Below are positions 50,427 through 59,890 of a stretch of DNA of 64,000 bases, piece by piece. The notes beneath the pieces are model-generated. The model saw only the letters and a program-made list of their open reading frames with translations, did no database searches and was not told the origin of the DNA. The position numbers and the translations under genes were made by a program. How positions within the stretch are numbered: position 1 is the stretch's first letter; each line of letters starts with the position of its first letter. The stretch is from NCBI RefSeq assembly GCF_002909235.1, contig NZ_PHQQ01000016.1, positions 59,440-123,439 of the forward strand, in the 5' to 3' direction. Source of the stretch: Arenibacter catalasegens. GTDB taxonomy: Bacteria; Bacteroidota; Bacteroidia; Flavobacteriales; Flavobacteriaceae.

Positions 50427-50434
50427 CAAAGATA
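50427..50434 (-). promoter_or_regulatory. -7 promoter box of the DUF4254-GT9 unit
   Basis: Minus-strand TATCTTTG ends 18 bp before the DUF4254 start codon. No clear -33 TTG. Confidence 0.55.
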
Positions 50435-50574
50435 CCGTTTATTTAAAAACAGATTTTATTTGATGGCTATTTTGTTGATGGCCCACATTATGATCTTAAG
50501 GCGTAATAGAGGAAGCTTCATCGGTTTTATTCAGACTAGATATGAGACCTTGGTTTCCAGAAGAAACGAATATT

Positions 50575-51513
50575 CTATTTCATTAAAACATGGGTAATTA
50601 AGACAATAAAGGGAATAATTACGGATGCCATGAGTACTATTTCCCTGATACTCTCTTTCTTAATGGACTGGACATAGGTAGTAATAAAGACCACGGCAGG
50701 AAAGAACGTAATCAGAATAGGGTGGGTATCCTGGGAAGATTTTAGAACTTTAACCAACAATCCAATAAAGAATAAGATTAGGACCAATCGCATTGTCACC
50801 AATTTACCTACTCCAACATTTCCTAATTTTAGAAATGCCAAAAAGCCGCAGAGTAAAACGGTGGCTATGTACAGAAATAATAAAGTGCTATTGCTCCAAT
50901 CATAAAAATAAACAGCATTGAACTTAAAATCAAAAAAATAATGATTCCATAAAAACTCCATATTGTTGCTCAAAGCTAGAACCGCAAGCATAATGAGGAA
51001 CATAGCGATTATTGCGGCAAATGGGACCAACCAATTTTTTATGTTTTTTGGATCGTAAAAGTAAATGGCAATGATAACGGTTATAAGGTAGAGAATAGCC
51101 CAATCGTAAAACAAACTGGCTATCAATATCCAAAAGGTGGCATCAAAAATTTTTAGTTTAATATTTTTTAAAGACCGGAAACTTAGTATCCGACGTATGG
51201 AAAGCAATAAAAAAAAGCTACAAAGAATGGCGTTGGAATCTATTAGCACTTCAGGGAACAATACGATTAACAAGGTGTAAAATAGGATGGCCAAAGAATT
51301 ACCACCAGTTATCTTATTTCTTAAGCTAATAAAATTAACCACAAAAATGCTAAAGGATAAAAACCCTAAAATCGCTGTTTGCCCTAATATTTGTTGAGGT
51401 GAATACGATTTTTGGAAGAGGAAAAAGTGGGTAAACCAATAAAAGAAAAATAGAAATACCAGAAGTATTATATAATTTATTGGTTTTGTTCTTCCAAAAA
51501 TGCTTGAAATCAT
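50575..51513 (-). CDS. DUF6427-like polytopic membrane protein
   Basis: A 312-residue integral membrane protein with about eight to nine hydrophobic helices and very few charged residues between them. The N-terminus MISSIFGRTKPINYIILLVF resembles Flavobacteriaceae proteins annotated DUF6427, and the short gene across the divergent promoter is its usual neighbour. The overall pattern recalls glycan-synthesis or flippase-type membrane proteins, but I see no catalytic motif and make no functional claim. Confidence 0.75.
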   Translation of the reverse strand: MISSIFGRTKPINYIILLVFLFFFYWFTHFFLFQKSYSPQQILGQTAILGFLSFSIFVVNFISLRNKITGGNSLAILFYTLLIVLFPEVLIDSNAILCSFFLLLSIRRILSFRSLKNIKLKIFDATFWILIASLFYDWAILYLITVIIAIYFYDPKNIKNWLVPFAAIIAMFLIMLAVLALSNNMEFLWNHYFFDFKFNAVYFYDWSNSTLLFLYIATVLLCGFLAFLKLGNVGVGKLVTMRLVLILFFIGLLVKVLKSSQDTHPILITFFPAVVFITTYVQSIKKESIREIVLMASVIIPFIVLITHVLMK

Positions 51514-51533
51514 CCTAGGTTTTTATATTTTTG
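51504..51533 (+). promoter_or_regulatory. Promoter of the small DUF6341-like gene
   Basis: TTG (51504-51506), 19 bp, TATTTTTG (51526-51533): one of the best matches to the Bacteroidota TTG-N19-TAnnTTTG promoter in the window. It also overlaps the start region of the divergent DUF6427-like gene. Transcription would start near 51540, so the gene begins at ATG 51553 rather than 51535. Confidence 0.75.
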
Positions 51534-51552
51534 CATGGTAAATATAATTAAG

Positions 51553-51774
51553 ATGGATTCATTTTTTTACGGTATCGCGGATTTATTTGTAAATGTACTT
51601 TTTGCTCCTTTTGATGCTTTACGTGGCATGGAGAATTGGTGGGGAGCAAATACATTGAATTGGATTTTTATGCTGATTGGTGCTACGGCCTTCATTTACT
51701 GGATGTTGCAGTTGAAAAAATACAACGATAGTGGTGAGGAAGACAAGGAAGTTAGTGCACACTCCTACTTATAA
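51553..51774 (+). CDS. Small membrane protein (DUF6341-like)
   Basis: A 73-residue protein with one clear transmembrane helix (LNWIFMLIGATAFIYWMLQL, about 31-50) and an acidic tail ending VSAHSYL. Similar Flavobacteriaceae proteins are annotated DUF6341 or, wrongly, uracil phosphoribosyltransferase; no PRPP motif is present here. ATG 51553 is used because the promoter places the transcript start at about 51540. It is divergent from the DUF6427-like membrane protein, a conserved neighbourhood. Function unknown. Confidence 0.72.
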   Translation: MDSFFYGIADLFVNVLFAPFDALRGMENWWGANTLNWIFMLIGATAFIYWMLQLKKYNDSGEEDKEVSAHSYL

Positions 51775-51832
51775 TCAAGTATACGATATTGATTGGAATA
51801 CTGCCTTATTTGGAATTAAAAAATCTATAATA

Positions 51833-51862
51833 AGAAAGGGATAGCAGTTGCTATCCCTTTCT
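51833..51862. terminator. Bidirectional terminator between the small membrane protein gene and purD
   Basis: 14-bp perfect arms AGAAAGGGATAGCA and complement around a two-base centre. A T-rich stretch (ending TTTTTT) follows on the minus strand after purD. Confidence 0.75.
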
Positions 51863-51903
51863 GTTATGTACAAAGACTTGATTTTCTTAAGTAAAAGTGC
51901 TTT

Positions 51904-53175
51904 TTAAAGATCGAATCCAAGGTCTTTACGATAATACATCTTATCGAAATGTAATTTTTCAATGTTTTTATAGGATTCTTTTAGTGCCTCCTTGTAGTTG
52001 GAACCATAAGCCGTAACCGCCAAAACCCTGCCGCCATTGGTCAAGACCTTGCCATCCCTTAATTCGGTTCCGGCATGGAATACAACGGCATCTTCTATAT
52101 TACCAAAACCAGTTATTTCAACACCTTTTTGATATGCCTCAGGATAGCCACCGGATACGGCCATAACAGTAGTAGCCGTGCGCTCATCAATTTCTAGGTC
52201 AATACTATCCAGGGTTTGGTTTGCCACAGCTTCAAAAATGGTTACCAAATCATTCTTTATCCTTGGTATTACCACTTCGGTCTCAGGATCACCCAAGCGA
52301 ACGTTGTATTCAATTACTTTTGGTTCGTCCCCTACTTTAATAAGACCGATAAACACAAATCCCTTATATGGGAGATTATCCAATATAAAGCCTTCTACGG
52401 TGGGTTTCACGATTAAGTCGAGTACTTTGTTCATAAATACCTCATCTACGAAGGGAACAGGGGAAATGGCCCCCATACCACCAGTATTCAATCCGGTATC
52501 GCCTTCACCAATTCTTTTATAATCCTTTGCTGTAGGTAAGACCTTAAAACCTTTACCATCGGTAAGCACAAAACAGCTTAGTTCAATTCCGTCCAAAAAT
52601 TCTTCAATGACCACAGTTGTACTTGCAGCTCCAAATTTGGAGTCGACCAACATCATTTTCAGTTCATCTTTGGCTTCCTGAAGATTGCTTATGATCAATA
52701 CCCCTTTGCCAGCAGCCAGTCCGTCCGCTTTTAATACATATGGCGGTTTTAGGGTCTCTAAAAAAGCGTATCCCTTTTCCAAGGTTTCAGCTGTAAAACT
52801 TTCGTAAGCAGCGGTGGGAATGTTGTGCCGCATCATAAATTCTTTGGCAAATTGCTTGCTTCCTTCCAAGGTGGCCGCGGCCTTTTGAGGGCCAATTACT
52901 GGAATATTTTTTAAGGTGTCATCATTTAGAAAAAAATCGTGCACCCCATTAACCAAGGGATCTTCTGGGCCTACAATTACCATATCGATTTTTTCAGATA
53001 GCACACATTTTTTAATGGCCTCAAAATCATTTACCCCAATGGGTACATTTTTCGCTATGGCAGCGGTTCCCGCATTTCCGGGAGCCACAAAAAGATTTTT
53101 AAGTTTTGGACTTTGTGTTAATTTCCAAGCTAAGGTATGTTCGCGCCCTCCGGCACCAAGGATCAGGATATTCAT
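51904..53175 (-). CDS. purD: Phosphoribosylamine-glycine ligase (GAR synthetase)
   Basis: ATP-grasp enzyme of de novo purine synthesis that joins phosphoribosylamine and glycine. 423 residues, the normal size. N-terminal ILGAGGREHTLAW (about 4-16) and VGPEDPLVNG (about 69-78) form the PurD N domain. The ATP-grasp core has VLKADGLAAGKGV (about 147-159) and EEFLDGIEL, and the substrate region is TGGMGAISPVP (about 231-241) followed by YNVRLGDPETE, with the metal-binding acidic residues. It has its own promoter box and terminator. It sits between envelope genes without an obvious functional link. Confidence 0.96.
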   Translation of the reverse strand: MNILILGAGGREHTLAWKLTQSPKLKNLFVAPGNAGTAAIAKNVPIGVNDFEAIKKCVLSEKIDMVIVGPEDPLVNGVHDFFLNDDTLKNIPVIGPQKAAATLEGSKQFAKEFMMRHNIPTAAYESFTAETLEKGYAFLETLKPPYVLKADGLAAGKGVLIISNLQEAKDELKMMLVDSKFGAASTTVVIEEFLDGIELSCFVLTDGKGFKVLPTAKDYKRIGEGDTGLNTGGMGAISPVPFVDEVFMNKVLDLIVKPTVEGFILDNLPYKGFVFIGLIKVGDEPKVIEYNVRLGDPETEVVIPRIKNDLVTIFEAVANQTLDSIDLEIDERTATTVMAVSGGYPEAYQKGVEITGFGNIEDAVVFHAGTELRDGKVLTNGGRVLAVTAYGSNYKEALKESYKNIEKLHFDKMYYRKDLGFDL

Positions 53176-53191
53176 TCTTAAAAAATTTCCC

Positions 53192-53199
53192 CAAAAATA
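53192..53199 (-). promoter_or_regulatory. -7 promoter box of purD
   Basis: Minus-strand TATTTTTG fits TAnnTTTG and ends 16 bp before the purD start codon. No obvious purine-responsive motif is visible. Confidence 0.5.
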
Positions 53200-53222
53200 C
53201 GGTTTGAGGTGGAATTATCTAT

Positions 53223-54200
53223 TTATTTGGGAGAGAAATCCCTGTGTTCTTTTTTCTGAAGTTCATCTGGGGAAAGGGATTTAAAATATTCATATACTTT
53301 TTTAAGTCCCTCGGCCCGATGAACTTTAGGTTCCCAGCCCAAAATTTCCTTAGCCCTACTAATATCAGGTTCACGCTGCATAGGATCGTCCTGTGGCAAA
53401 GGTTGGTATATTACTTTCTGGTCAGTGCCAGTTAGTTTAATGATTTCTTCAGCAAACTCCTTGATTGTTGTTTCATGGGGGTTACCAATATTTACAGGAT
53501 CAGTATAGTCGCTCATCAATAAACGGTAAATCCCTTCTACTTGATCATCTATATAACAAAAAGACCGGGTTTGTGAGCCATCGCCAAAAACCGTAAGGTC
53601 CTCTCCCCTCAATGCCTGTCCCATAAAAGCAGGAACAACCCTACCATCGTTCAATCGCATTCTGGAACCATAGGTGTTAAATATTCGGACAATCCTAGTA
53701 TCCAAACCGTGGTGACGATGGTAGGCCATGGTAATGGACTCCATAAAGCGCTTGGCCTCATCGTATACGCCACGTGGTCCTACGGGACTTACGTTGCCAT
53801 AATAATCCTCATTTTGTGGATGTACCAAGGGGTCTCCGTATACCTCTGAAGTGGATGCTACCAATATCCTGGCATTTTTTTCCTTTGCCAGACCCAATAG
53901 GTTTAAAGTACCTAAAGAACCGACCTTTAGGGTTTCAATAGGAATCTTTAAGTAATCTATGGGACTTGCTGGCGAGGCAAAATGTAAAATATAATCCAGT
54001 TTACCTGGAATATGCACAAATTTGGAAACATCGTGGTGTTGGAACTCAAATTGTTCCAAAGGGAAAAGATGTTCAATGTTCTTTAGATCACCAGTTATGA
54101 GGTTATCCATAGCAATGACATAATAACCTTCCTTTATAAAACGATCGCATAAATGCGATCCCAAAAATCCGGCTGCACCGGTGATAAGTACTTTTTTCAT
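53223..54200 (-). CDS. UDP-glucuronate decarboxylase (UDP-xylose synthase)
   Basis: A 325-residue extended short-chain dehydrogenase. It is expected to oxidise and decarboxylate UDP-glucuronate to UDP-xylose. NAD-binding [10 protein letters not shown] (about 8-17), the active-site serine in [10 protein letters not shown] (about 116-125), and the catalytic YxxxK in YDEAKR (about 146-151) are present. [19 protein letters not shown] and [12 protein letters not shown] match Uxs proteins better than general epimerases. It starts 60 bp after the priming glycosyltransferase on the same strand, indicating a role in a surface polymer. RmlB-like epimerase is the alternative. Confidence 0.85.
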   Translation of the reverse strand: MKKVLITGAAGFLGSHLCDRFIKEGYYVIAMDNLITGDLKNIEHLFPLEQFEFQHHDVSKFVHIPGKLDYILHFASPASPIDYLKIPIETLKVGSLGTLNLLGLAKEKNARILVASTSEVYGDPLVHPQNEDYYGNVSPVGPRGVYDEAKRFMESITMAYHRHHGLDTRIVRIFNTYGSRMRLNDGRVVPAFMGQALRGEDLTVFGDGSQTRSFCYIDDQVEGIYRLLMSDYTDPVNIGNPHETTIKEFAEEIIKLTGTDQKVIYQPLPQDDPMQREPDISRAKEILGWEPKVHRAEGLKKVYEYFKSLSPDELQKKEHRDFSPK

Positions 54201-54260
54201 TTGTTATTCAATTTTAGGCATGCAATTATCTATGCGTGCCCTTTTTATGAAATTATATTT

Positions 54261-55613
54261 TTAATACGCTTTTTTCTCACCGGAAATGGCATTGAGGACT
54301 GTTTGCACAATTATCTTAAAATCCATGAACAGCGACCAGTTTTCAATATAGAAAATATCAAATTTAGTACGGTTCAAGATATCATTGTCTGTTTCTATTT
54401 CGCCCCTATACCCTCGTACTTGGGCCAAACCTGTTATCCCGGGTTTTACGAAGTGGCGTAGCATGTATTTATCAACCCTGTTGGCAAATTCATTGGTATG
54501 CTTAACCATGTGGGGCCGTGGGCCTACCACCGACATATTACCAAATAGCACATTGTAAAATTGTGGAAGTTCATCTATACTTGTTCTACGTATAAACCTG
54601 CCTACCTTGGTAGTTCGCATATCATTTTTAACGGCCATCATGCTATCGGCGTGTTCATTGGGGGCCATGGAGCGAAATTTATAACAGTAGAATTCCTTAT
54701 TGTCTATTCCATTTCTTTTTTGTCTAAAATATACAGGCCCTTTGGTTTCTAGTCTAATAATTAAAGCAATTATAGGGGCCAACCATGAGAGAACACCTAT
54801 TACCACAATTAGTGAAAACAAAATATCGAAACCTCTTTTTAAGGCTGAATTCAACGGATTGTGCAAAGGAATGTCTCTCAGTGATAAGATTGGAATATAA
54901 TCGTAATATTCAAAGGTGAGTTTTTTTGAAAAAATATTCTTATTGTCCGGTATAAATTTGAGGGTTTTTAAATTATTATCGGCAAAGTTGATAAATTCGG
55001 TTAGTTGATTGTTTTTCAATTCGGAAACGGAGCAATATATTTCATCCACTTTGTTTTCTACAATGTAAATGAAGGTCTTATAAATATCAAAAGAGGGGTC
55101 TGAAGGGCAGAACTGTTTTACAAAGTGATACCCATACTCTCGACGATCATTAAAAACTTCGATTAGTTGATCGGTTTTCTTGTTCTTTCCGATAACCACA
55201 ACATTTCTCATATTTCCTTTTATCCTTTCCCTGTATTTCATTAAAAGGATATAATTCAAGAATTTAATGGTAAATATGGCAAGTCCAACCGAAACAAAAT
55301 ACTCCCCCAAAGCCAATCGACTCATGTTTGGTTGCTTGAAGAAGCCGATAAAGGCGTATAGTATTAAAAAGAAAAATACGAACTGATTAAAAAGTAGTTT
55401 TAGAATATAGGATACTTTAGTATACCGATAAACTTCATAAAAGTTGTTTTTAAAAGAAAGGATAATCCATGCCAAGGTCAGGTAGCTATGAAAAAGTATG
55501 GGGTACTGAAAGTTAATGGGGAGAATGTTGGCAAAAAGATTGATCACCAATAAATCCACCCCATAGGATACGGGGGTAATGAGGCTGGAATAACGGTGTT
55601 TTTTGGAAAACAT
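54261..55613 (-). CDS. Polyprenyl glycosylphosphotransferase (WcaJ/PglC-type priming enzyme)
   Basis: A 450-residue membrane enzyme that transfers a sugar-1-phosphate to undecaprenyl phosphate, the first step of exopolysaccharide repeat synthesis. Four N-terminal transmembrane helices (to about 120), a Rossmann-like cytoplasmic domain (about 135-250), a fifth helix (about 268-292), then the bacterial sugar transferase domain: FRQKRNGIDNKEFYCYKFRSM, RTSIDELPQFYNVLFGNMS, VGPRPHMVKH and GITGLAQVRGYRGEI. The catalytic Asp-Glu pair lies in IDELPQ. Upstream is a TATCTTTG box. It precedes the UDP-glucuronate decarboxylase. Confidence 0.92.
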   Translation of the reverse strand: MFSKKHRYSSLITPVSYGVDLLVINLFANILPINFQYPILFHSYLTLAWIILSFKNNFYEVYRYTKVSYILKLLFNQFVFFFLILYAFIGFFKQPNMSRLALGEYFVSVGLAIFTIKFLNYILLMKYRERIKGNMRNVVVIGKNKKTDQLIEVFNDRREYGYHFVKQFCPSDPSFDIYKTFIYIVENKVDEIYCSVSELKNNQLTEFINFADNNLKTLKFIPDNKNIFSKKLTFEYYDYIPILSLRDIPLHNPLNSALKRGFDILFSLIVVIGVLSWLAPIIALIIRLETKGPVYFRQKRNGIDNKEFYCYKFRSMAPNEHADSMMAVKNDMRTTKVGRFIRRTSIDELPQFYNVLFGNMSVVGPRPHMVKHTNEFANRVDKYMLRHFVKPGITGLAQVRGYRGEIETDNDILNRTKFDIFYIENWSLFMDFKIIVQTVLNAISGEKKAY

Positions 55614-55650
55614 TAATTTTGAACCGTACTATTTAAGTTATCAATTTGGA

Positions 55651-55658
55651 CAAAGATA
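55651..55658 (-). promoter_or_regulatory. -7 promoter box of the priming glycosyltransferase unit
   Basis: Minus-strand TATCTTTG, 37 bp before the start codon at 55613; no convincing -33 motif. A 236-bp gap separates this gene from the DUF1972 gene upstream, consistent with an independent promoter. Confidence 0.5.
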
Positions 55659-55849
55659 AATTTAATATTTGTAACGAGGATTATGATTCTATTTATACCG
55701 GATTTGGTATTTTGATTATGGGTTTACCAATACTACGATTCCGGTCCTCAATGAGAATTTTTATTTTCCTTGATATAAATCGCTTTAAAGAGTTTTCAGT
55801 TTAGGTATATTAACATTTTAGAAGACTAAACTGATTGTAACCAAGGATT

Positions 55850-56956
55850 CTAATGTCGTTTATGCAAACTAACTAAATATTGCTCGTATTTTTTATTGAT
55901 AATATCCCAATTGAATTCACTGTCAATTTTTTCTTTATTTATTAGTGTATTTTTTTCATTAAGCGAAATATATTCATCCTCATTTAGGATTTGAGTAATT
56001 TGATGCGAGGAGTCAAAATAAATTGCCTCTGTGTTCAATATGCTTTTATTAAAAATATTGTTATTGGCTATTATAAGTGCATTGGAGGCCATTGCTTCCA
56101 AAAGTGAAGGGTTTGTACCTCCTACCGAATGTCCGTGAAAATAATACCTGGAATAATGTCTTAAATTGTTAAGTTCTTCTTGATTGTAATTGGGACCAAC
56201 AAATTGGATTCTGACATCCTCCCTATATTGTTCTTGCAGTCCAAGTCCATACTCATTTAAGCCGCCGACAACAACAATTGGGTAAATTGTTTTGGACCTC
56301 TTATAACCTTCCAAAATTGTTTCTATATTGTTTTCAGGTTCCAATCTGGCCAAGATCATGGAGTAATTATACTTTTCTAAATTATATTGGGCCAAAACGC
56401 CTGGATGTGGATTTATAAAGTTAGTGGCCCCATAAGCAATATACTCCGAGTCTTTTTGATAAGTATTTCTTAAATGTTCCTGTATACCCACGGAATCTGC
56501 AATTAAATAATCAGAATATTTGGCTCCCAGCTTTTCGGCATATTTTAAAAATTTACGAACGGCAGGTTTATATTTGGTACGTTTCCATTCCAAACCGTCC
56601 ATGTTGGTGACAATAAGGCTCTTTTTGGGCATTAACCAGTGCCAAATGGAACTAGACGTATAGCCCAGTTGAAGTATAATGTCAAAATTTCTTTTTCTGG
56701 TATCTAAGATGCAGTTTAAATCATATATAAACTGCCCTGCAGTACCAATTTTATATTCAGGGTCATAACAGTGAATAATATTTACACTATTAAATGTTTT
56801 TTCTTGATAAGGATGATCGTGGGAATTATAAACATACACGTCATGACCTTTTTCAGCCATAAACACTGAAAAATACTCTGCGAATTGTTCAAAACCTCCA
56901 TGGTTGTTAGGTACTCCGCGTGTTCCTAGAATGGCAATTTTTAAAGTATCTTTCAT
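55850..56956 (-). CDS. DUF1972 family glycosyltransferase (rhamnosyltransferase-like)
   Basis: A 368-residue GT-B glycosyltransferase. The N-terminus IAILGTRGVPNNHGGFEQFA (about 7-26) is diagnostic of DUF1972, and the C-terminal GT4-like half carries RLEPENNIETILEGY (about 190-204) and HGHSVGGTNPSLLEAMASN (about 284-302) with the conserved E-x7-E type arrangement. It would add a sugar, possibly rhamnose, to a lipid-linked glycan. Its start overlaps the O-antigen ligase gene by 50 bp, so the two are translated from one message. Confidence 0.88.
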   Translation of the reverse strand: MKDTLKIAILGTRGVPNNHGGFEQFAEYFSVFMAEKGHDVYVYNSHDHPYQEKTFNSVNIIHCYDPEYKIGTAGQFIYDLNCILDTRKRNFDIILQLGYTSSSIWHWLMPKKSLIVTNMDGLEWKRTKYKPAVRKFLKYAEKLGAKYSDYLIADSVGIQEHLRNTYQKDSEYIAYGATNFINPHPGVLAQYNLEKYNYSMILARLEPENNIETILEGYKRSKTIYPIVVVGGLNEYGLGLQEQYREDVRIQFVGPNYNQEELNNLRHYSRYYFHGHSVGGTNPSLLEAMASNALIIANNNIFNKSILNTEAIYFDSSHQITQILNEDEYISLNEKNTLINKEKIDSEFNWDIINKKYEQYLVSLHKRH

Positions 56957-58199
56957 TTAAGTGGTAATAAAAAATAAAATTTACAAATAGAAAAAAAATA
57001 ATTCCATATTGCCGATTTAACAATGATTCTGTTAAACCCGCGAACATGAATATAGTCAGGAAAATTAAATATGGTTTGTTTTTTGAAACAAACCCAATAT
57101 ATAATGAACCAAATAAGATTAAAATCAAAATTACCGCACCTATTAGGCCCATTGAAAATAAGGATTCTAGGTACATATTGTGAATATTAAAACTATCCGT
57201 TTCCGCCCAAGGAAGATTAGCGCTTATGTAGGCTTGATTATATACATCTTGAGAATCACCAGTTCCAAATCCCATTAGTAGATTGTTCTGATAAAATTCC
57301 AAGAAAACTGCTTTCCATTGATAAAATCTGGAATATAAACCTCCAGAAAAATACTTTGTTTCCTCAAGAGGTAGAAAAACTCCTTTTAACCTCAAAAATA
57401 AAACATCATTAAGAGCAATTAACATTCCTAAAATGGCAACCAAACCAATAGACCCTATAATAAATGTGAAGAATCTTCTTTGTTTATAAAAATATATTCC
57501 AATGATAAACAATGACATAAGTATATAGGTGAATAGAATAGTTCTAGCTGAAAGCAATATTAGCCCTAAGCTTAAAATAGCTATAATTGGATATCTGAAT
57601 TTATGGGTCCATTTATTATCCAAAATATCCTGAATGAACATATTATATATTAAAATCACAGCGGCAAAAGAAATGAAAAGGGAAAAATAAATAGCAGTAA
57701 TGTTAACATTTCCGGCAAGATAGTGATAGGTGAAAAACCAAGATTTAAGCTTTGTAATCTCTATTTCATTTGTAAAGTTATAGACTAGGTTTTTGGATAA
57801 CGCGATTAAAAAAGCAATTATTATCATTCCTGATAATACCCATATAAAGACGTTTAGAACCCATTTGAATACTCTACGATCCCGCATCATGAATCCTATA
57901 GCAATTGGCAAGAATGGAAATGCTATACTTCTTTCTAATAATTTAACTGCTTGATGATTGTTATTACTAATAAAGCAGTTAAAGATTAGAAGTAAAAAAT
58001 AGCTTACAAAAAGTAGATAATATTTGTCTTTTACAATAAGAAAGAAGAATTCTCTATCCCAAGACAGACAGACATTGAAAAAAAAGATTGCGAAAAGGCA
58101 ATAAGAATTTAAATTATTCGAAAACACCAATGTAGAACAAAAAATGACAATCAATATCAAATTAGTGATACCATGATATTGTTTTAGCAATATTTTCAT
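56907..58199 (-). CDS. O-antigen ligase / polymerase (Wzy_C) family protein
   Basis: A 430-residue polytopic membrane protein with about 11-12 helices and a large extracytoplasmic loop (about 275-345) containing YSRFYQWKAVFLEFYQNNLL, GFGTGDSQDV and the HNMYLESLFSMGLIG motif, hallmarks of the Wzy_C ligase/polymerase superfamily. It polymerises or ligates lipid-linked glycans on the periplasmic side. It overlaps the downstream DUF1972 gene. Whether it acts as ligase or polymerase cannot be decided from sequence. The 230-bp gap to the divergent MBOAT gene is AT-rich with no clear motif. Confidence 0.85.
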   Translation of the reverse strand: MKILLKQYHGITNLILIVIFCSTLVFSNNLNSYCLFAIFFFNVCLSWDREFFFLIVKDKYYLLFVSYFLLLIFNCFISNNNHQAVKLLERSIAFPFLPIAIGFMMRDRRVFKWVLNVFIWVLSGMIIIAFLIALSKNLVYNFTNEIEITKLKSWFFTYHYLAGNVNITAIYFSLFISFAAVILIYNMFIQDILDNKWTHKFRYPIIAILSLGLILLSARTILFTYILMSLFIIGIYFYKQRRFFTFIIGSIGLVAILGMLIALNDVLFLRLKGVFLPLEETKYFSGGLYSRFYQWKAVFLEFYQNNLLMGFGTGDSQDVYNQAYISANLPWAETDSFNIHNMYLESLFSMGLIGAVILILILFGSLYIGFVSKNKPYLIFLTIFMFAGLTESLLNRQYGIIFFLFVNFIFYYHLNERYFKNCHSRNTRST

Positions 58200-58432
58200 A
58201 AATTAAATTTCTTATTCACTTTATATCCCAAGATAATGGGTTGAATATCATATTGACCTTATTAATCTGAATAATTTGCCAAAAAATCATTGGAACACCC
58301 TCATTAATAATGGAATTGGCTTCATATATCTGTGAGGTTTATAGAGTTATAGGCGGCAAATTTAACTACATTAATTTAAAAAATTATAATTATATCTTAT
58401 ACCTTGGCATTTTTATAAATTAATTATTTCTA

Positions 58433-59881
58433 ATGGTTTTTAGCTCTGCTTTATTTTTATTTATTTTCCTTCCTATTGTAATTATCGGAAATTTATTGTT
58501 AGCGCCAAAATTCAGGAATTTTTTTTTGCTGCTTTCCAGTTTGTTTTTTTATGCATGGGGTGAAGGCGTAATAATCATTCTTATGATATCTTCAATTTGT
58601 TTGAATTATATCTTTGGAATAGGGATTGATTATTTTTTGACCAAAATGAACAATAAAAATGTTGCAAAGATAATTCTTGCTTTAGCGGTGTTAACAAATA
58701 TATCCTTTCTTATTTATTATAAATATTACGGATTCATTTTGGAAAACATCCAGTGGTTGGGTCCATTTGAAAATATTAGCATTTCTGAAATTGCATTACC
58801 AATTGGGATATCTTTTTATACTTTCCAAAGTCTCTCTTATTGCATTGATGTTTATAGAAAAGAAGTCTCTTCTCAAAAGAATCCTTTAAATTTAGGTCTT
58901 TACATTTCATTATTCCCTCAATTAATTGCTGGTCCAATAGTTCGCTACCACGATATAGATAAGCAGATCACCAATCGGACGATAGAAAAGGATGTGTTCG
59001 TTGATGGAATATTGCAATTTGTAAGAGGTCTTGTGAAAAAAATGATTTTCGCTAATACAGCTGCAATCATAGCAGATCAAACCTTTGCTGTTGCGGCAGA
59101 AAATCTTCCAACATCTCTCGCTTGGATTGGAATTCTCTGTTATGCCCTTCAGATTTATTTTGATTTTTCGGGCTATTCGGACATGGCCCTTGGTTTAGGG
59201 AAAATGTTCGGTTTTAAATTTGCGATTAACTTTGATTACCCATATATATCTAAATCCATACAGGAGTTTTGGCGCCGCTGGCATATTTCGTTGTCTACAT
59301 GGTTTAGAGATTATTTATATATTCCATTGGGCGGAAGTAGAGGAAAAAAGTGGACGATATATCGTAATTTGATAATTGTTTTTTTAATAACTGGAATATG
59401 GCATGGAGCAAGTTGGAATTTTGTGATATGGGGATTGTTCCATGGTACATTTTTAATTCTCGAAAGAGTAGGAGGCAAGAAGATTTTGAGTAAAATGCCG
59501 ACATTTTTACAGCATTTTTATGCTATTGTTGTAGTTCTATTTGGATGGGTTTTCTTTAGATCCGAAACACTGGCTTATTCCATAGGTTATTTCAAAAGTA
59601 TGTTCGGGCTTACCAATGGCACAAATTATGCTCCATTTGCAGAATTAGATAATTTTGTGCTAACAATACTAATTTTAGGTATTATAATTGCCACGCCAAT
59701 TCGATACAAAGTTATTAACCTGGTCAAACAATTTGAGTCAGGAAAATTTTTTCAATATAATCCAATCTACTTTGGTTTCAAAAAGTTTGCCATTCTTTTG
59801 CTAATGGTAATTGCCTTTGTAGTTTGCGCAATGCAAATAGCAAGCAATAGCTATAATCCGTTTATTTATTTTAGATTCTAA
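58433..59881 (+). CDS. MBOAT family O-acyltransferase (AlgI-like)
   Basis: A 482-residue polytopic membrane protein of the MBOAT family, which passes an acetyl group across the membrane for polysaccharide O-acetylation. Multiple helices; the conserved core is SYCIDVYRKEV (about 138-148), YFDFSGYSDMALGLGKM (about 242-258), QEFWRRWHISLSTWFRDYLY (about 280-299) and the catalytic-His helix GIWHGASWNFVIWGLFHG (about 322-339). The next gene, 9 bp on, is the AlgX/AlgJ-like partner. Together they form an AlgI-AlgX type O-acetylation pair beside the exopolysaccharide genes. Confidence 0.92.
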   Translation: MVFSSALFLFIFLPIVIIGNLLLAPKFRNFFLLLSSLFFYAWGEGVIIILMISSICLNYIFGIGIDYFLTKMNNKNVAKIILALAVLTNISFLIYYKYYGFILENIQWLGPFENISISEIALPIGISFYTFQSLSYCIDVYRKEVSSQKNPLNLGLYISLFPQLIAGPIVRYHDIDKQITNRTIEKDVFVDGILQFVRGLVKKMIFANTAAIIADQTFAVAAENLPTSLAWIGILCYALQIYFDFSGYSDMALGLGKMFGFKFAINFDYPYISKSIQEFWRRWHISLSTWFRDYLYIPLGGSRGKKWTIYRNLIIVFLITGIWHGASWNFVIWGLFHGTFLILERVGGKKILSKMPTFLQHFYAIVVVLFGWVFFRSETLAYSIGYFKSMFGLTNGTNYAPFAELDNFVLTILILGIIIATPIRYKVINLVKQFESGKFFQYNPIYFGFKKFAILLLMVIAFVVCAMQIASNSYNPFIYFRF

Positions 59882-59890
59882 GTAGAAATC

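Noticed and set aside
53770..53777. CCACGTGG, the core of parS, inside the UDP-glucuronate decarboxylase gene
   Set aside because: The flanking bases do not extend the palindrome to the TGTTCCACGTGGAACA consensus.
54217..54240. GGCATGC / GCGTGCC hairpin between the priming glycosyltransferase and UDP-glucuronate decarboxylase genes
   Set aside because: The T run follows on the plus strand, opposite to the genes, and the stem is only seven pairs with a wobble. Not convincing as a terminator.
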